From Aurantibacter_A sp039941195 (GTDB lineage Bacteria; Bacteroidota; Bacteroidia; Flavobacteriales; Flavobacteriaceae): a stretch of DNA of 64,000 nt. The notes beneath the pieces are model-generated. The model saw nothing but the letters and a program-made list of their open reading frames with translations, searched no databases and was not told the origin of the DNA. Numbering within the stretch: the stretch's first letter is position 1; every line of letters begins with the position of its first letter. The stretch spans positions 1-64,000 of the forward strand of contig NZ_JBDVFA010000013.1 in assembly GCF_039941195.1 (NCBI RefSeq). Direction: 5' to 3'. Below are positions 44,311 through 52,933 of this stretch, piece after piece. Made by a program: the position numbers and the translations under genes.

Positions 44311-47300
44311 TTATTTACCAATTGCACTTGGAGTAAATCCGAATTCCTCTTTAAATGCACGACTAAACCAAGATGGATCATTAAACCCGACACTATATGC
44401 AACTTGCGATACCGATTTATCACCTATATGAAGTATTTCTTTTGCTTTTTGCAAGCGAACAGATCGTATAAAAACTGCAGTAGATTTATCCGAAACAGAT
44501 TTCAATTTTCTATATGTCTGAGATTCGCTTAAATTTAATTTAAATGCCAATTGCTTTGGTCCAAAATTAGAATTCTCTATTTGTTCATGAATAATTTCTA
44601 TTGCCTCTTTAATAAATATAGCACTAGGATTATCGGGCTTAACTTCTAGAATTGCTGACAGATTATTTCCTTCAAATTTTTCAATTATTTTCTTCCGAAG
44701 TAATACAAGTTGGTCTAATCTTGTAAATAATTCGGCTTTTTCAAAAGGCTTTGCTAAATAGGCATCAGCACCAAAAGCAAGACCCGCCAACCGGTCTTTC
44801 TGAGTTACTTTAGCGGTCAACATAATTATAGGAATATGGTCGGTTCTCTTATCGGTCTTCAAGGTTTTTAACACAGCATAACCATCCATAACGGGCATCA
44901 TAACATCACAAATAATAACATCGGGCATTATAGATAATGCTTTTTCTACACCAACACTTCCATTTTCAGCATGATGTATTTGATATTTATCTTTTAATGA
45001 AATTTTTAAAAAATAAGCTACATCAGCATTGTCTTCTATAATTAATGCGATTGGTAAATCACTATTAACAAAAATTGGTGTTTCAACACTCTCATTTAAT
45101 TCACTATTTATGTTAGCTGGAATTCCCAATTGTGTATGAGTAGAATCAACTTGTGTAGCAGCTGTAGTTATAGGTAAATTAATCACAAACTCTGTACCTT
45201 GACCTAGAACACTTTTAGGAATAACACTCCCCCCCATTAATTCAACGAAATTCTTAACCAATGAAAGTCCAATACCAGTACCTTCACCAGTTCTTGATAT
45301 TGTCGCATCTGCTTGATAAAATCTATTAAACACATGTGGTATGGCATCCTTAGCAATACCAATACCATTGTCTTTTACCTTTATGATAAGTCTTTCTTTT
45401 CCCTCCGTTGAAATTTTGTTAAGATGCACTATAATTTTATCGCCTTTACCTAAAAACTTGATTGCATTTGAAAGTAAATTTGAAATAACACCTTGTATCT
45501 TTTGTTCATCAATATCCATTACCAAACTATCTAATTCTGAATACAACACTAAATTGACATCCAATTCTTTGGCGTACGATTGAAAACTTTCACATATATA
45601 TTTAATAAGCGGCACCACATCTGTTCTCACCAATTGCAATTCCATATTCCCACTTTCCAATTTCGCAAGATCTAACATTTCATTTACCAATTGAAGTAGA
45701 TTTCCGCCATTACGTTCAATCATTTCAAGTGGCTTTTCAATCGATTTTAAATCTTCGACTTTCAATTTATCTTTAATCGTTCCAGCCATTCCAAGAATTA
45801 CAGTTAATGGCGTTCTAAATTCATGGGTAATATTGGTATACAGACTATTTTTTAATTGATTTATTTCTTTGAGTCTTTTGCTTTCTGCAAAGGCTAATTT
45901 TCTAGATACTTGAAAACGATAAAAGAAAAATGCTAAGGCTAGACCTAAAATTAAATATGAAGTATAAGCCCACCAAGTAGCCCACCAAGGTGGAAGAATC
46001 GTCAAATTCATTTTCAATGGTTCTTGATTCCATTCTAAACCTCTTGAAAATCCATTAATAACTAAAGTATGTTTTCCTGAAGGAAGATTTAAAAACTGAA
46101 CCTCAGGATCCTTAATTTTATTCCACTCTTGATTCCCAGGCAACAGTTTATATCCATATTCCACCTGTTTGCTTAAACGAAAATCAATAGATGAAAATTG
46201 AAGATAAAAAGGAAATTGATTTTGACTAAACTCCAATTCGTTCGTATTAAGTATGTTTTTCTTAAGGATTGAATTGTTGGACTCTGGGCTTAAAACTTTG
46301 TCTTTAACCTTAAGTTCTGTAAAATAAAGTGGCTTACCTACATCTATTCCTTCAAAATCTTTTGGATTAAAATAAGTTACTCCTCCAATACCTCCTAAGT
46401 ATAGCGTACCATCTTTATCTCTGAATTTAGCATGAATATCAAACTCTTTACTTTGAATACCATCAGCTACATTGTATTGTTGAAATTCATTCTCATTAGG
46501 ATTAAACATTACGAGACCATCATTAGTTCCTATCCATAGATTACCATTTAAATCATCTTGTATGGTATACACTATGGCATCTGTAAATTGCGGTTGTTCG
46601 GTCCAAGATTGAAACTTATTATTTTGCAGTAATAAATTAAAACCATAACGCGTACCCGCCCAGACTCTTTCTTCACTATCAATTAAAATATCATACACCG
46701 AATTATGCGATAAGGATGTACTGTCTTTTACATCGTGAGAATAATTGGTAAAAATTGGGGTTTTATAGTATTCGTCCTTAAATTCTAAAAGTGATAATCC
46801 TCCTTGTGTTCCAATCCATATTCTATTAGCGTCATCAACCCTTATACAATGAACAAAATCATCTGGGAGGGAATTTTGATTTTTCTTATCATTTTGATAT
46901 CTCACAATTCTATACTCATCCTTGCTTACAAATTCTAAACGGAAAATACCCTGCCCATAGGTAACACCCCAAACGTTGTTCTTTTCATCCAGCACCAAGT
47001 CTTTCATAAAATTCCCACTTATTGAATTGTTGTTTTCTGGATTAAAAAAGAATGAAACAAACTCGGGATTCTCAGGGTCAAAAGTTTTGAGATTAATTAA
47101 ATTTAAACCTCGAGTTGTTGCCAACCATAACCTGTCATTAGTACTATCATGGGCTATTGCTCTAATTACGGACCCAGATATACTATTGGTTTCATTTTGA
47201 TTATCCTTAAAATAATACGATTTACCATTTCTAATTAAATTAAGACCCCCATCTGAGGTACCCACCCATAAGTCGTTCTTATTTTTTAATATTGAAAAAA

Positions 47301-48405
47301 TAACATTATCGTTAAGTACATGTGAGCCGCGTAAGTTTTTAGATAAATTTTGAAAATATGGCTTCGAAAAATCTAATAGGTTTAGAAAATTAGCTGTTCC
47401 CACAAATATTTTGTTGTCCGAAATTCGTAACAATGATTGCACGGTATTATTACTAATACCATTATCACCCTCGTTCAAAATTCTAGAAATTACTTTTTCT
47501 TCTTTCCAATCAAAAAGATAAAGCCCACTACCAGTACCTACCCATACACTATGTTCATCTTGTTTTAAAAAGGAAACTACATGTCGTGTCGGAGAACTTT
47601 CTATTGCTCCCAAATTAAAAGATTTTACTTCTTTTTTTTCTAGATTGTATATAAAAAGACCATAGTCACTCCCAATTAAAAGCGATTTCTCTGTATGATA
47701 GAACGCCTGTAAATGACCTACCGCTTTTACAAATGGCGTTTCTTGTTCATGAATTTCCTCTCCAAGATCAAATTGATATATTTCACCTTTGGGAGTCCCA
47801 ACCCACAAATTTTGTTTGCTATCCAATGAAAGAGCACTAATCGGCTTATTCTCAAAATAATTGTCTTGAAAAAAGGAATCATCATTTGCTCTAGTCAATT
47901 TATGTAATCCACTAATGCGTGATGCAGCCCAAATAGCTCCGCTGGAATCATTTACTAAAGCCGAAATAACTTCTGAATTGCTATCTGAATTTTCGAGCCT
48001 TATCCTTTCAAAATTATCTAAATTCGGGTTATAGTAACTAAGCCCATTACCAATAGTACCAACCCAAATATTGCCGGCAGTATCCTGCACCAATTTATTG
48101 GTAAGATTACCTGAAATGGTGGTGGTATCAGATTCTTTATATCTGTAGTGTCTAAATTCTTGGCCATCGAAGCGATTTACTCCATTTTGAGTGGCGATCC
48201 AAACAAACCCAAGACTATCTTGTAACATATCATTTATTGACACTTGAGATAATCCATCATCTAGCGAATAATATTTTATGCGTAGATTTTCTTGAGCGAA
48301 AAGAATTTGACTTGGAAGTATAATTGCAACAAAAAGCAGGATAACCTTTACAACATCTTTTGTATAAAGAAGAGTACAAAACTCATATTTAGATATTGAA
48401 CCCAT
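44311..48405 (-). CDS. Hybrid two-component system regulator (sensor kinase, receiver and AraC output in one protein)
   Basis: A 1364-residue HTCS protein. After an N-terminal membrane or signal segment (about 18-38) come two seven-bladed Reg_prop beta-propellers (about 40-690, with repeated IWVGT.GGL-type motifs), a Y_Y_Y domain (about 745-815) and a TM helix (about 820-840). These are followed by HisKA with phosphoacceptor His861 (NITHEFRTPL), HATPase (NGIGIA, GTGIGLSL), a receiver with Asp1167 (ICDVMMPVMDG) and a C-terminal AraC HTH. HTCS proteins usually sense oligosaccharides in the periplasm and switch on polysaccharide loci; here no such locus is next to it. The next genes downstream are the sulfur cluster, which is therefore a candidate target. 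Confidence 0.95.
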   Translation of the reverse strand: MGSISKYEFCTLLYTKDVVKVILLFVAIILPSQILFAQENLRIKYYSLDDGLSQVSINDMLQDSLGFVWIATQNGVNRFDGQEFRHYRYKESDTTTISGNLTNKLVQDTAGNIWVGTIGNGLSYYNPNLDNFERIRLENSDSNSEVISALVNDSSGAIWAASRISGLHKLTRANDDSFFQDNYFENKPISALSLDSKQNLWVGTPKGEIYQFDLGEEIHEQETPFVKAVGHLQAFYHTEKSLLIGSDYGLFIYNLEKKEVKSFNLGAIESSPTRHVVSFLKQDEHSVWVGTGSGLYLFDWKEEKVISRILNEGDNGISNNTVQSLLRISDNKIFVGTANFLNLLDFSKPYFQNLSKNLRGSHVLNDNVIFSILKNKNDLWVGTSDGGLNLIRNGKSYYFKDNQNETNSISGSVIRAIAHDSTNDRLWLATTRGLNLINLKTFDPENPEFVSFFFNPENNNSISGNFMKDLVLDEKNNVWGVTYGQGIFRLEFVSKDEYRIVRYQNDKKNQNSLPDDFVHCIRVDDANRIWIGTQGGLSLLEFKDEYYKTPIFTNYSHDVKDSTSLSHNSVYDILIDSEERVWAGTRYGFNLLLQNNKFQSWTEQPQFTDAIVYTIQDDLNGNLWIGTNDGLVMFNPNENEFQQYNVADGIQSKEFDIHAKFRDKDGTLYLGGIGGVTYFNPKDFEGIDVGKPLYFTELKVKDKVLSPESNNSILKKNILNTNELEFSQNQFPFYLQFSSIDFRLSKQVEYGYKLLPGNQEWNKIKDPEVQFLNLPSGKHTLVINGFSRGLEWNQEPLKMNLTILPPWWATWWAYTSYLILGLALAFFFYRFQVSRKLAFAESKRLKEINQLKNSLYTNITHEFRTPLTVILGMAGTIKDKLKVEDLKSIEKPLEMIERNGGNLLQLVNEMLDLAKLESGNMELQLVRTDVVPLIKYICESFQSYAKELDVNLVLYSELDSLVMDIDEQKIQGVISNLLSNAIKFLGKGDKIIVHLNKISTEGKERLIIKVKDNGIGIAKDAIPHVFNRFYQADATISRTGEGTGIGLSLVKNFVELMGGSVIPKSVLGQGTEFVINLPITTAATQVDSTHTQLGIPANINSELNESVETPIFVNSDLPIALIIEDNADVAYFLKISLKDKYQIHHAENGSVGVEKALSIMPDVIICDVMMPVMDGYAVLKTLKTDKRTDHIPIIMLTAKVTQKDRLAGLAFGADAYLAKPFEKAELFTRLDQLVLLRKKIIEKFEGNNLSAILEVKPDNPSAIFIKEAIEIIHEQIENSNFGPKQLAFKLNLSESQTYRKLKSVSDKSTAVFIRSVRLQKAKEILHIGDKSVSQVAYSVGFNDPSWFSRAFKEEFGFTPSAIGK

Positions 48406-48436
48406 AAATGCTTTCGTTTTTTAACATGAATCGAAA

Positions 48437-48450
48437 AGCACATTTGTGCT
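48437..48450. promoter_or_regulatory. Palindrome upstream of the hybrid regulator gene
   Basis: AGCACA and TGTGCT flank TT, a perfect 14-bp inverted repeat 31 bp before the regulator ATG. It could be an operator. No clean TAnnTTTG box lies beside it. Confidence 0.3.
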
Positions 48451-48519
48451 AGCATATAGGGGAATCAGCATAAATACGGCATAAATCGCATGTATGGGTT
48501 TAATGTAATAAAAGTTAAT

Positions 48520-48546
48520 TAATTTACACAACAGCTGTGTAAATTA
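48520..48546. repeat. Inverted repeat between ruvB and the hybrid regulator gene
   Basis: Perfect 11-bp arms (48520-48530 and 48536-48546, TAATTTACACA and complement) surround 5 nt. On the minus strand it lies 42 nt past the ruvB stop and is followed by an imperfect T-rich stretch, so it may be the ruvB terminator. An operator function is the alternative. Confidence 0.45.
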
Positions 48547-48588
48547 TTTTATTTCAACAGATGATAAAGCAGTTAGTTAGAAGTTTGC

Positions 48589-49611
48589 TTAAAAAAGACC
48601 TGGTTGCGTACCTCCTTTAACTCTACCCAAATGTTTGTAAGCTAACTCGGTAACTTCTCTTCCACGTGGCGTACGCATAATAAAACCTTGCTGAATTAAA
48701 AATGGTTCGTAAACCTCCTCTATCGTTTCTGCACTTTCAGAGACCGCAGTTGCCAATGTAGTAATACCAACTGGACCGCCTTTAAACTTATCGATAATAG
48801 TAATTAATATCTTATTATCCATTTCGTCTAATCCATGTGCGTCTACATTTAAAGCTTTTAGGCTATATTTTGAGATTTCCATATCAATATCACCATTGCC
48901 CTTTATTTGGGCAAAATCTCTTACGCGCCTTAAAAGTGCATTACATATTCTTGGAGTTCCTCTACTGCGACCTGCAATTTCTATGGAGGCTTCATTAGTA
49001 ATTGGAACATTTAAAATATCGGAACTTCGTTGTACTATGGTTGAAAGTAATTCGGTATCGTAATATTGCAACCTACTTTGTATTCCGAAACGCGCACGCA
49101 TTGGAGCAGTTAAAAGTCCCGATCTTGTGGTGGCTCCAATTAAAGTGAACGGATTTAAATTTATTTGTACAGAACGTGCATTAGGCCCTGTCTCAATCAT
49201 TATATCAATTTTATAATCCTCCATAGCTGAATACAAATACTCCTCTACTATGGGGCTTAAACGATGAATCTCGTCAATAAAAAGAACATCTCTATCATCT
49301 AAATTCGTCAAGAGCCCAGCCAAATCACCAGGTTTATCCAATACAGGACCCGAAGTTACTTTTATGCCTACCCCGAGTTCATTGGCTAAAATATGAGCTA
49401 AAGTGGTTTTTCCCAAACCTGGAGGACCATGAAATAAGGTATGATCCAAAGCTTCATTACGTTGGTTTGCCGCGGCTACAAATACCTTAAGATTTTCAAG
49501 TACTTGAGCCTGTCCTGTAAAGTCATCAAAAGAAACCGGACGTAATGCTCTTTCAACATCAAGTTCTGCTTGTGAAAAATTATCGCTCGAAGGATCTAAA
49601 TTCTCATTCAT
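48589..49611 (-). CDS. ruvB: Holliday junction branch migration helicase RuvB
   Basis: A 340-residue AAA+ ATPase of normal length. It has the N-terminal RPVSFDDFTGQ motif, Walker A GPPGLGKTT (about 64-72), Walker B LFIDEIHRL, sensor-1 GATTRSG, arginine-finger region and a C-terminal winged-helix domain (FLIQQGFIMRTPRGRE). With RuvA (24664-25245) it drives branch migration of recombination intermediates for RuvC cleavage. It is divergent from the plus-strand acyl-CoA dehydrogenase gene. Its promoter box ends only five bases before the ATG, which implies a leaderless mRNA. Confidence 0.97.
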   Translation of the reverse strand: MNENLDPSSDNFSQAELDVERALRPVSFDDFTGQAQVLENLKVFVAAANQRNEALDHTLFHGPPGLGKTTLAHILANELGVGIKVTSGPVLDKPGDLAGLLTNLDDRDVLFIDEIHRLSPIVEEYLYSAMEDYKIDIMIETGPNARSVQINLNPFTLIGATTRSGLLTAPMRARFGIQSRLQYYDTELLSTIVQRSSDILNVPITNEASIEIAGRSRGTPRICNALLRRVRDFAQIKGNGDIDMEISKYSLKALNVDAHGLDEMDNKILITIIDKFKGGPVGITTLATAVSESAETIEEVYEPFLIQQGFIMRTPRGREVTELAYKHLGRVKGGTQPGLF

Positions 49612-49616
49612 ATTCT

Positions 49617-49650
49617 CAAAGATAATTAAACGACCTTAAACTACTTTCAA
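49617..49650 (-). promoter_or_regulatory. ruvB promoter (TTG-23 nt-TATCTTTG)
   Basis: The minus strand has TATCTTTG at 49617-49624 and a TTG at 49648-49650, with a long but accepted 23-nt spacer. The -7 box is five bases from the ATG at 49611, so transcription should begin at or next to the start codon. Confidence 0.62.
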
Positions 49651-49700
49651 TCCCATTATCACTTCGGTAAATTTTCATTAGAAATTCGTAATTTCAGCTT

Positions 49701-51965
49701 ATGCAAAATACAAAATATACCTCTGGAGTTCTTCAATACATCCCTTTCTTCTATGTAATATGGTCTGACAACTTAGTAACAACCTCTGAATTAAATGTAG
49801 TTGAAAAAGCTATTTCAGATGATGACAGCCTTTTGAAAGAAGATAAAAAACAGCTGTTATCATGGTTAAACCCTAACAAACCGCCTATTGATGATGAATT
49901 GAAGAATTGGAATCATATTGTTTCTAATTCTAATGTAAAACTTATTGAAAATGAAACATATCCATTAACTACATTCAGCCAAAAGGTAGTTTGCGAATAT
50001 CATCAGAGTTGTCCATTTAATGATAGTTTAAAAGACATAGAAATTAATTTAGGGATTCAACCTAATCATTATAATCACCTTTTTGATGTGGAAGTTATTC
50101 ATGAAAGCACTTCGGATTTTTACGATGCTAATGAAATTGACATTTTATTAAAAGGAAAACATGCAAAGGTGGTCGATGAATTTAGAGCAGTGTTAAAAGA
50201 TGATATTTTTAATTGGGAAGTATATCGTAACAAAGAAGAGTTTCGAGAAGTAGTTTTAAACCAGGTTAAATTTTTAGCTTCTAAAGGCTATGGTGCTATG
50301 GCCTACCCAAAGGAATATGGCGGCAGTGGTGATATGGAAGGCTACGCATATATGTTTGAAAATATGATGTATGTAGACGGAAGTCTTACAATTAAATTTG
50401 GGGTACAAGTCGGACTATTTGGAGGGAGTATTCAGAAATTAGGAACAAAAAAACATCATGATTTATACTTATCGGATGCTGGCACAGCAGCATTATTAGG
50501 CTGTTTTGCAATGACAGAAACAGGACATGGATCTAATGTTCGTGGTATAAAGACTACAGCAACTTACGATAAGGCTACCGACAGTATCATCATACATACT
50601 CCAGGAAAAAATGATAATAAAGAATATATCGGCAATGCTTTACATTCAAAAATGGCTTCAGTATTTGCGCAACTAATTGTAGATGGTAAAAATGAAGGTG
50701 TACATGCTATTTTAGTTCCGTTACGAGATGAAAACCATAATGTGCTGCCGGGAATAACTATTGAAGATAATGGATACAAATTAGGTTTAAACGGAGTTGA
50801 TAATGGCAAAATTTGGTTTAACCAAGTAGTTGTACCTCGTGAAAATCTACTAAATAAGTATGGTGATATTAAATCTGATGGTAGTTATTTTTCAGAAATT
50901 AAAAATCCAAACAAGCGATTTTTTACTATGCTTGGGACCTTGGTAGGTGGAAGAATCTGTGTCGCAAGAGCAGGATTAGGCGGAGCAAAAATGGCTTTAG
51001 CTATTGCGGTAAAACATGCACTTAAAAGAAGACAATTTAATGACAGTATTAAAATTCAAGAAGATTTATTGATGGATTATCCATCACATCAATTACGATT
51101 AACACCACTAGTTGCAAGCGCTTATGTTTATCATTTTAGTTTAGATAAAATGATGGCCATTTATTGTGATGATACACAGCCAGATAAACGCAAAGTTGAA
51201 ACGCAAGTTGCAGGACTAAAATCTATTATTACGTGGTACGCCAATGATGCTATACAAGAATGTAGAGAAGCATGTGGCGGGAAAGGCTATTTAATTGAAA
51301 ATAGAATAGCCGACTTGAAAGGTGATGTAGATATTTTTACCACATTTGAAGGGGATAATACTGTTTTATTACAATTGGCAGCTAAAGGCGTATTATCCGA
51401 TTTTAAATCAGAATTTAATAGCGCTGGTTTTACATCAGTATTGAAAATATTAGGAATACAGATTGGAGATAAATTAACAACAATAAATCCTGTTTATACT
51501 AATAAAGTAGATAAAGATCATTTGTATAATCTTAAATTTCACAAGCATGCATTTAATTTCAGAACAAAAAGATTGACCTATACCTTAGCCATGAGGATTA
51601 GAGGGTACATAAAAAAAGGTGTGCCGTCTTATCAGGCCTTTATGAAAGTACAAACACATGTTATTGCATTAGGCAAAGCCTACAGTACTGAACTCGCTTA
51701 CAATACTTATTGCGACTATGTAGACACAATTGAAGACTCAAAAAATAAAGCACTGTTTATAAAATTAGGGACCTTGTTTGCATTACAAGAAATACGAAAT
51801 GATTCAGAATGGTTCTTAGAACAAGGATATTTAGGAGGTACTAAATCAAAAGCTATTCGACAAAGAGTTGAACGTCTGTGTACTGAATTAAGACCGCATA
51901 TAGGTGTATTAGTCGATGGTTTCGGCATACCGGATCATTGTATGAGTGCGCCTATTGCTAACTAA
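49701..51965 (+). CDS. Acyl-CoA dehydrogenase/oxidase family flavoprotein
   Basis: A 754-residue protein, the only gene on the plus strand. The N-terminal ~150 residues are an extension; the acyl-CoA dehydrogenase core follows, with substrate/FAD motifs FAMTETGHGSNV (about 272-283), MLGTLVGGR and a C-terminal ACAD block. The likely catalytic Glu is in IFTTFEGDN, a position typical of acyl-CoA oxidases and long-chain dehydrogenases. The last ~170 residues form an additional helical region. The expected reaction is FAD-dependent alpha,beta-dehydrogenation of acyl-CoA in beta-oxidation. The gene is divergent from ruvB and convergent with the next gene, 17 nt away. No clear promoter box was seen in the 89-nt upstream gap. 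Confidence 0.9.
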   Translation: MQNTKYTSGVLQYIPFFYVIWSDNLVTTSELNVVEKAISDDDSLLKEDKKQLLSWLNPNKPPIDDELKNWNHIVSNSNVKLIENETYPLTTFSQKVVCEYHQSCPFNDSLKDIEINLGIQPNHYNHLFDVEVIHESTSDFYDANEIDILLKGKHAKVVDEFRAVLKDDIFNWEVYRNKEEFREVVLNQVKFLASKGYGAMAYPKEYGGSGDMEGYAYMFENMMYVDGSLTIKFGVQVGLFGGSIQKLGTKKHHDLYLSDAGTAALLGCFAMTETGHGSNVRGIKTTATYDKATDSIIIHTPGKNDNKEYIGNALHSKMASVFAQLIVDGKNEGVHAILVPLRDENHNVLPGITIEDNGYKLGLNGVDNGKIWFNQVVVPRENLLNKYGDIKSDGSYFSEIKNPNKRFFTMLGTLVGGRICVARAGLGGAKMALAIAVKHALKRRQFNDSIKIQEDLLMDYPSHQLRLTPLVASAYVYHFSLDKMMAIYCDDTQPDKRKVETQVAGLKSIITWYANDAIQECREACGGKGYLIENRIADLKGDVDIFTTFEGDNTVLLQLAAKGVLSDFKSEFNSAGFTSVLKILGIQIGDKLTTINPVYTNKVDKDHLYNLKFHKHAFNFRTKRLTYTLAMRIRGYIKKGVPSYQAFMKVQTHVIALGKAYSTELAYNTYCDYVDTIEDSKNKALFIKLGTLFALQEIRNDSEWFLEQGYLGGTKSKAIRQRVERLCTELRPHIGVLVDGFGIPDHCMSAPIAN

Positions 51966-51982
51966 TTAAAAACTGAATACAT

Positions 51983-52807
51983 TTAATTTTCCTTATGTAA
52001 TTGCGACTTATCGAGAAACTGCACGATTGATATCGTTGAATTTCCATATAAATGAGTTTTTGCAGTACCACGTGAATTCAACTCAAAAGTGGACATAGCA
52101 TTAATATCAGCATTTGTTGAACTCTCCAAATTTAAAACAACATCAGATGCCTCCAGTCGCGAACCCTTAAAATTAGCATTATCAAAAAGGTTCACATTAA
52201 GCATATCCGAACTGCCCTCCATACGAACAGAAGCATTCTTACGCATCTCAATTAAATTAGTTTCAGTTACTGCATAAATGCGTGCATCTATCCTATCTTT
52301 TAGATTTATATTAATTGAATCCGCTTCAATATTTAATTCAGCAGAACTATTACCTTCCATATTAATATCCACTACAGCTGCACTGGCAAGCATTTCTAAT
52401 TTTGAGGAATTGTATGTTTCTAGTTGCAAATCATCAGGAACGGTAATCTTCTCTTTTATCACAAGTTTTCCCTCACGTAACGTTATTCCATTTAAATCAC
52501 GAAATCGAATAATGATATTAAACTTTTTACTAGCAGTAACTTTGTAAAAACAACTTATTTCAAGTGTATTTCCGGTAACCTTAAATTTCAAAATATCAAT
52601 AAGGTTATCATCTGCTTCTATAAAATAACCTGGCTCGTCGGATTGTTCTAAAGAAATATCAAGATCATCTTTTAATTCAACAGCACTAAAATCTGGTAAT
52701 ACATCTTCAACTATTACCACATTACGATTACCCTTTATTTTTGGTTTTCGTTGTGAAAAGCCTTGGAAACAAAAAACTAGGGAAACTAATATTATGAGAT
52801 TTTTCAT
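51983..52807 (-). CDS. Secreted GIN-domain (DUF2807) protein
   Basis: A 274-residue protein with a signal peptide (about 1-18, ending GFSQ). It consists mainly of a right-handed beta-helix-like repeat: short strands with alternating hydrophobic residues and many asparagine, serine and aspartate turns (LETYNSSKLEMLASAAVVDI, MEGNSSAELNIEADSININL, LFDNANFKGSRLEASDVVL). This is the head-GIN/putative auto-transporter adhesin family of Bacteroidota, whose members are exported and of unknown role, perhaps adhesion or envelope structure. It stands between the acyl-CoA dehydrogenase (converging) and the ctaD terminator. Confidence 0.87.
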   Translation of the reverse strand: MKNLIILVSLVFCFQGFSQRKPKIKGNRNVVIVEDVLPDFSAVELKDDLDISLEQSDEPGYFIEADDNLIDILKFKVTGNTLEISCFYKVTASKKFNIIIRFRDLNGITLREGKLVIKEKITVPDDLQLETYNSSKLEMLASAAVVDINMEGNSSAELNIEADSININLKDRIDARIYAVTETNLIEMRKNASVRMEGSSDMLNVNLFDNANFKGSRLEASDVVLNLESSTNADINAMSTFELNSRGTAKTHLYGNSTISIVQFLDKSQLHKEN

Positions 52808-52826
52808 TTTTGTGTTCTTTCTTTTT

Positions 52827-52858
52827 TAAAGATATCATAAAAAGTGACATAACACCAA
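52827..52858 (-). promoter_or_regulatory. Possible promoter of the GIN-domain gene
   Basis: The minus strand has TATCTTTA (52827-52834), one base from the -7 consensus, with a TTG 21 nt further upstream (52856-52858). It lies 19 nt before the ATG and after the ctaD terminator. Confidence 0.4.
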
Positions 52859-52877
52859 CCTACTAAAATTATGCCAT

Positions 52878-52913
52878 AAAAAAACCCTGAATCTTTTATC
52901 GAGAGTCAGGGTT
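52878..52913 (-). terminator. Rho-independent terminator of the act-cta respiratory operon
   Basis: A perfect 8-bp stem (AACCCTGA, arms 52883-52890 and 52906-52913) closes a 15-nt loop and is followed by seven T on the minus strand. It begins 21 nt past the ctaD stop codon. Confidence 0.85.
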
Positions 52914-52933
52914 CAATAGTATTATTTTATTAT

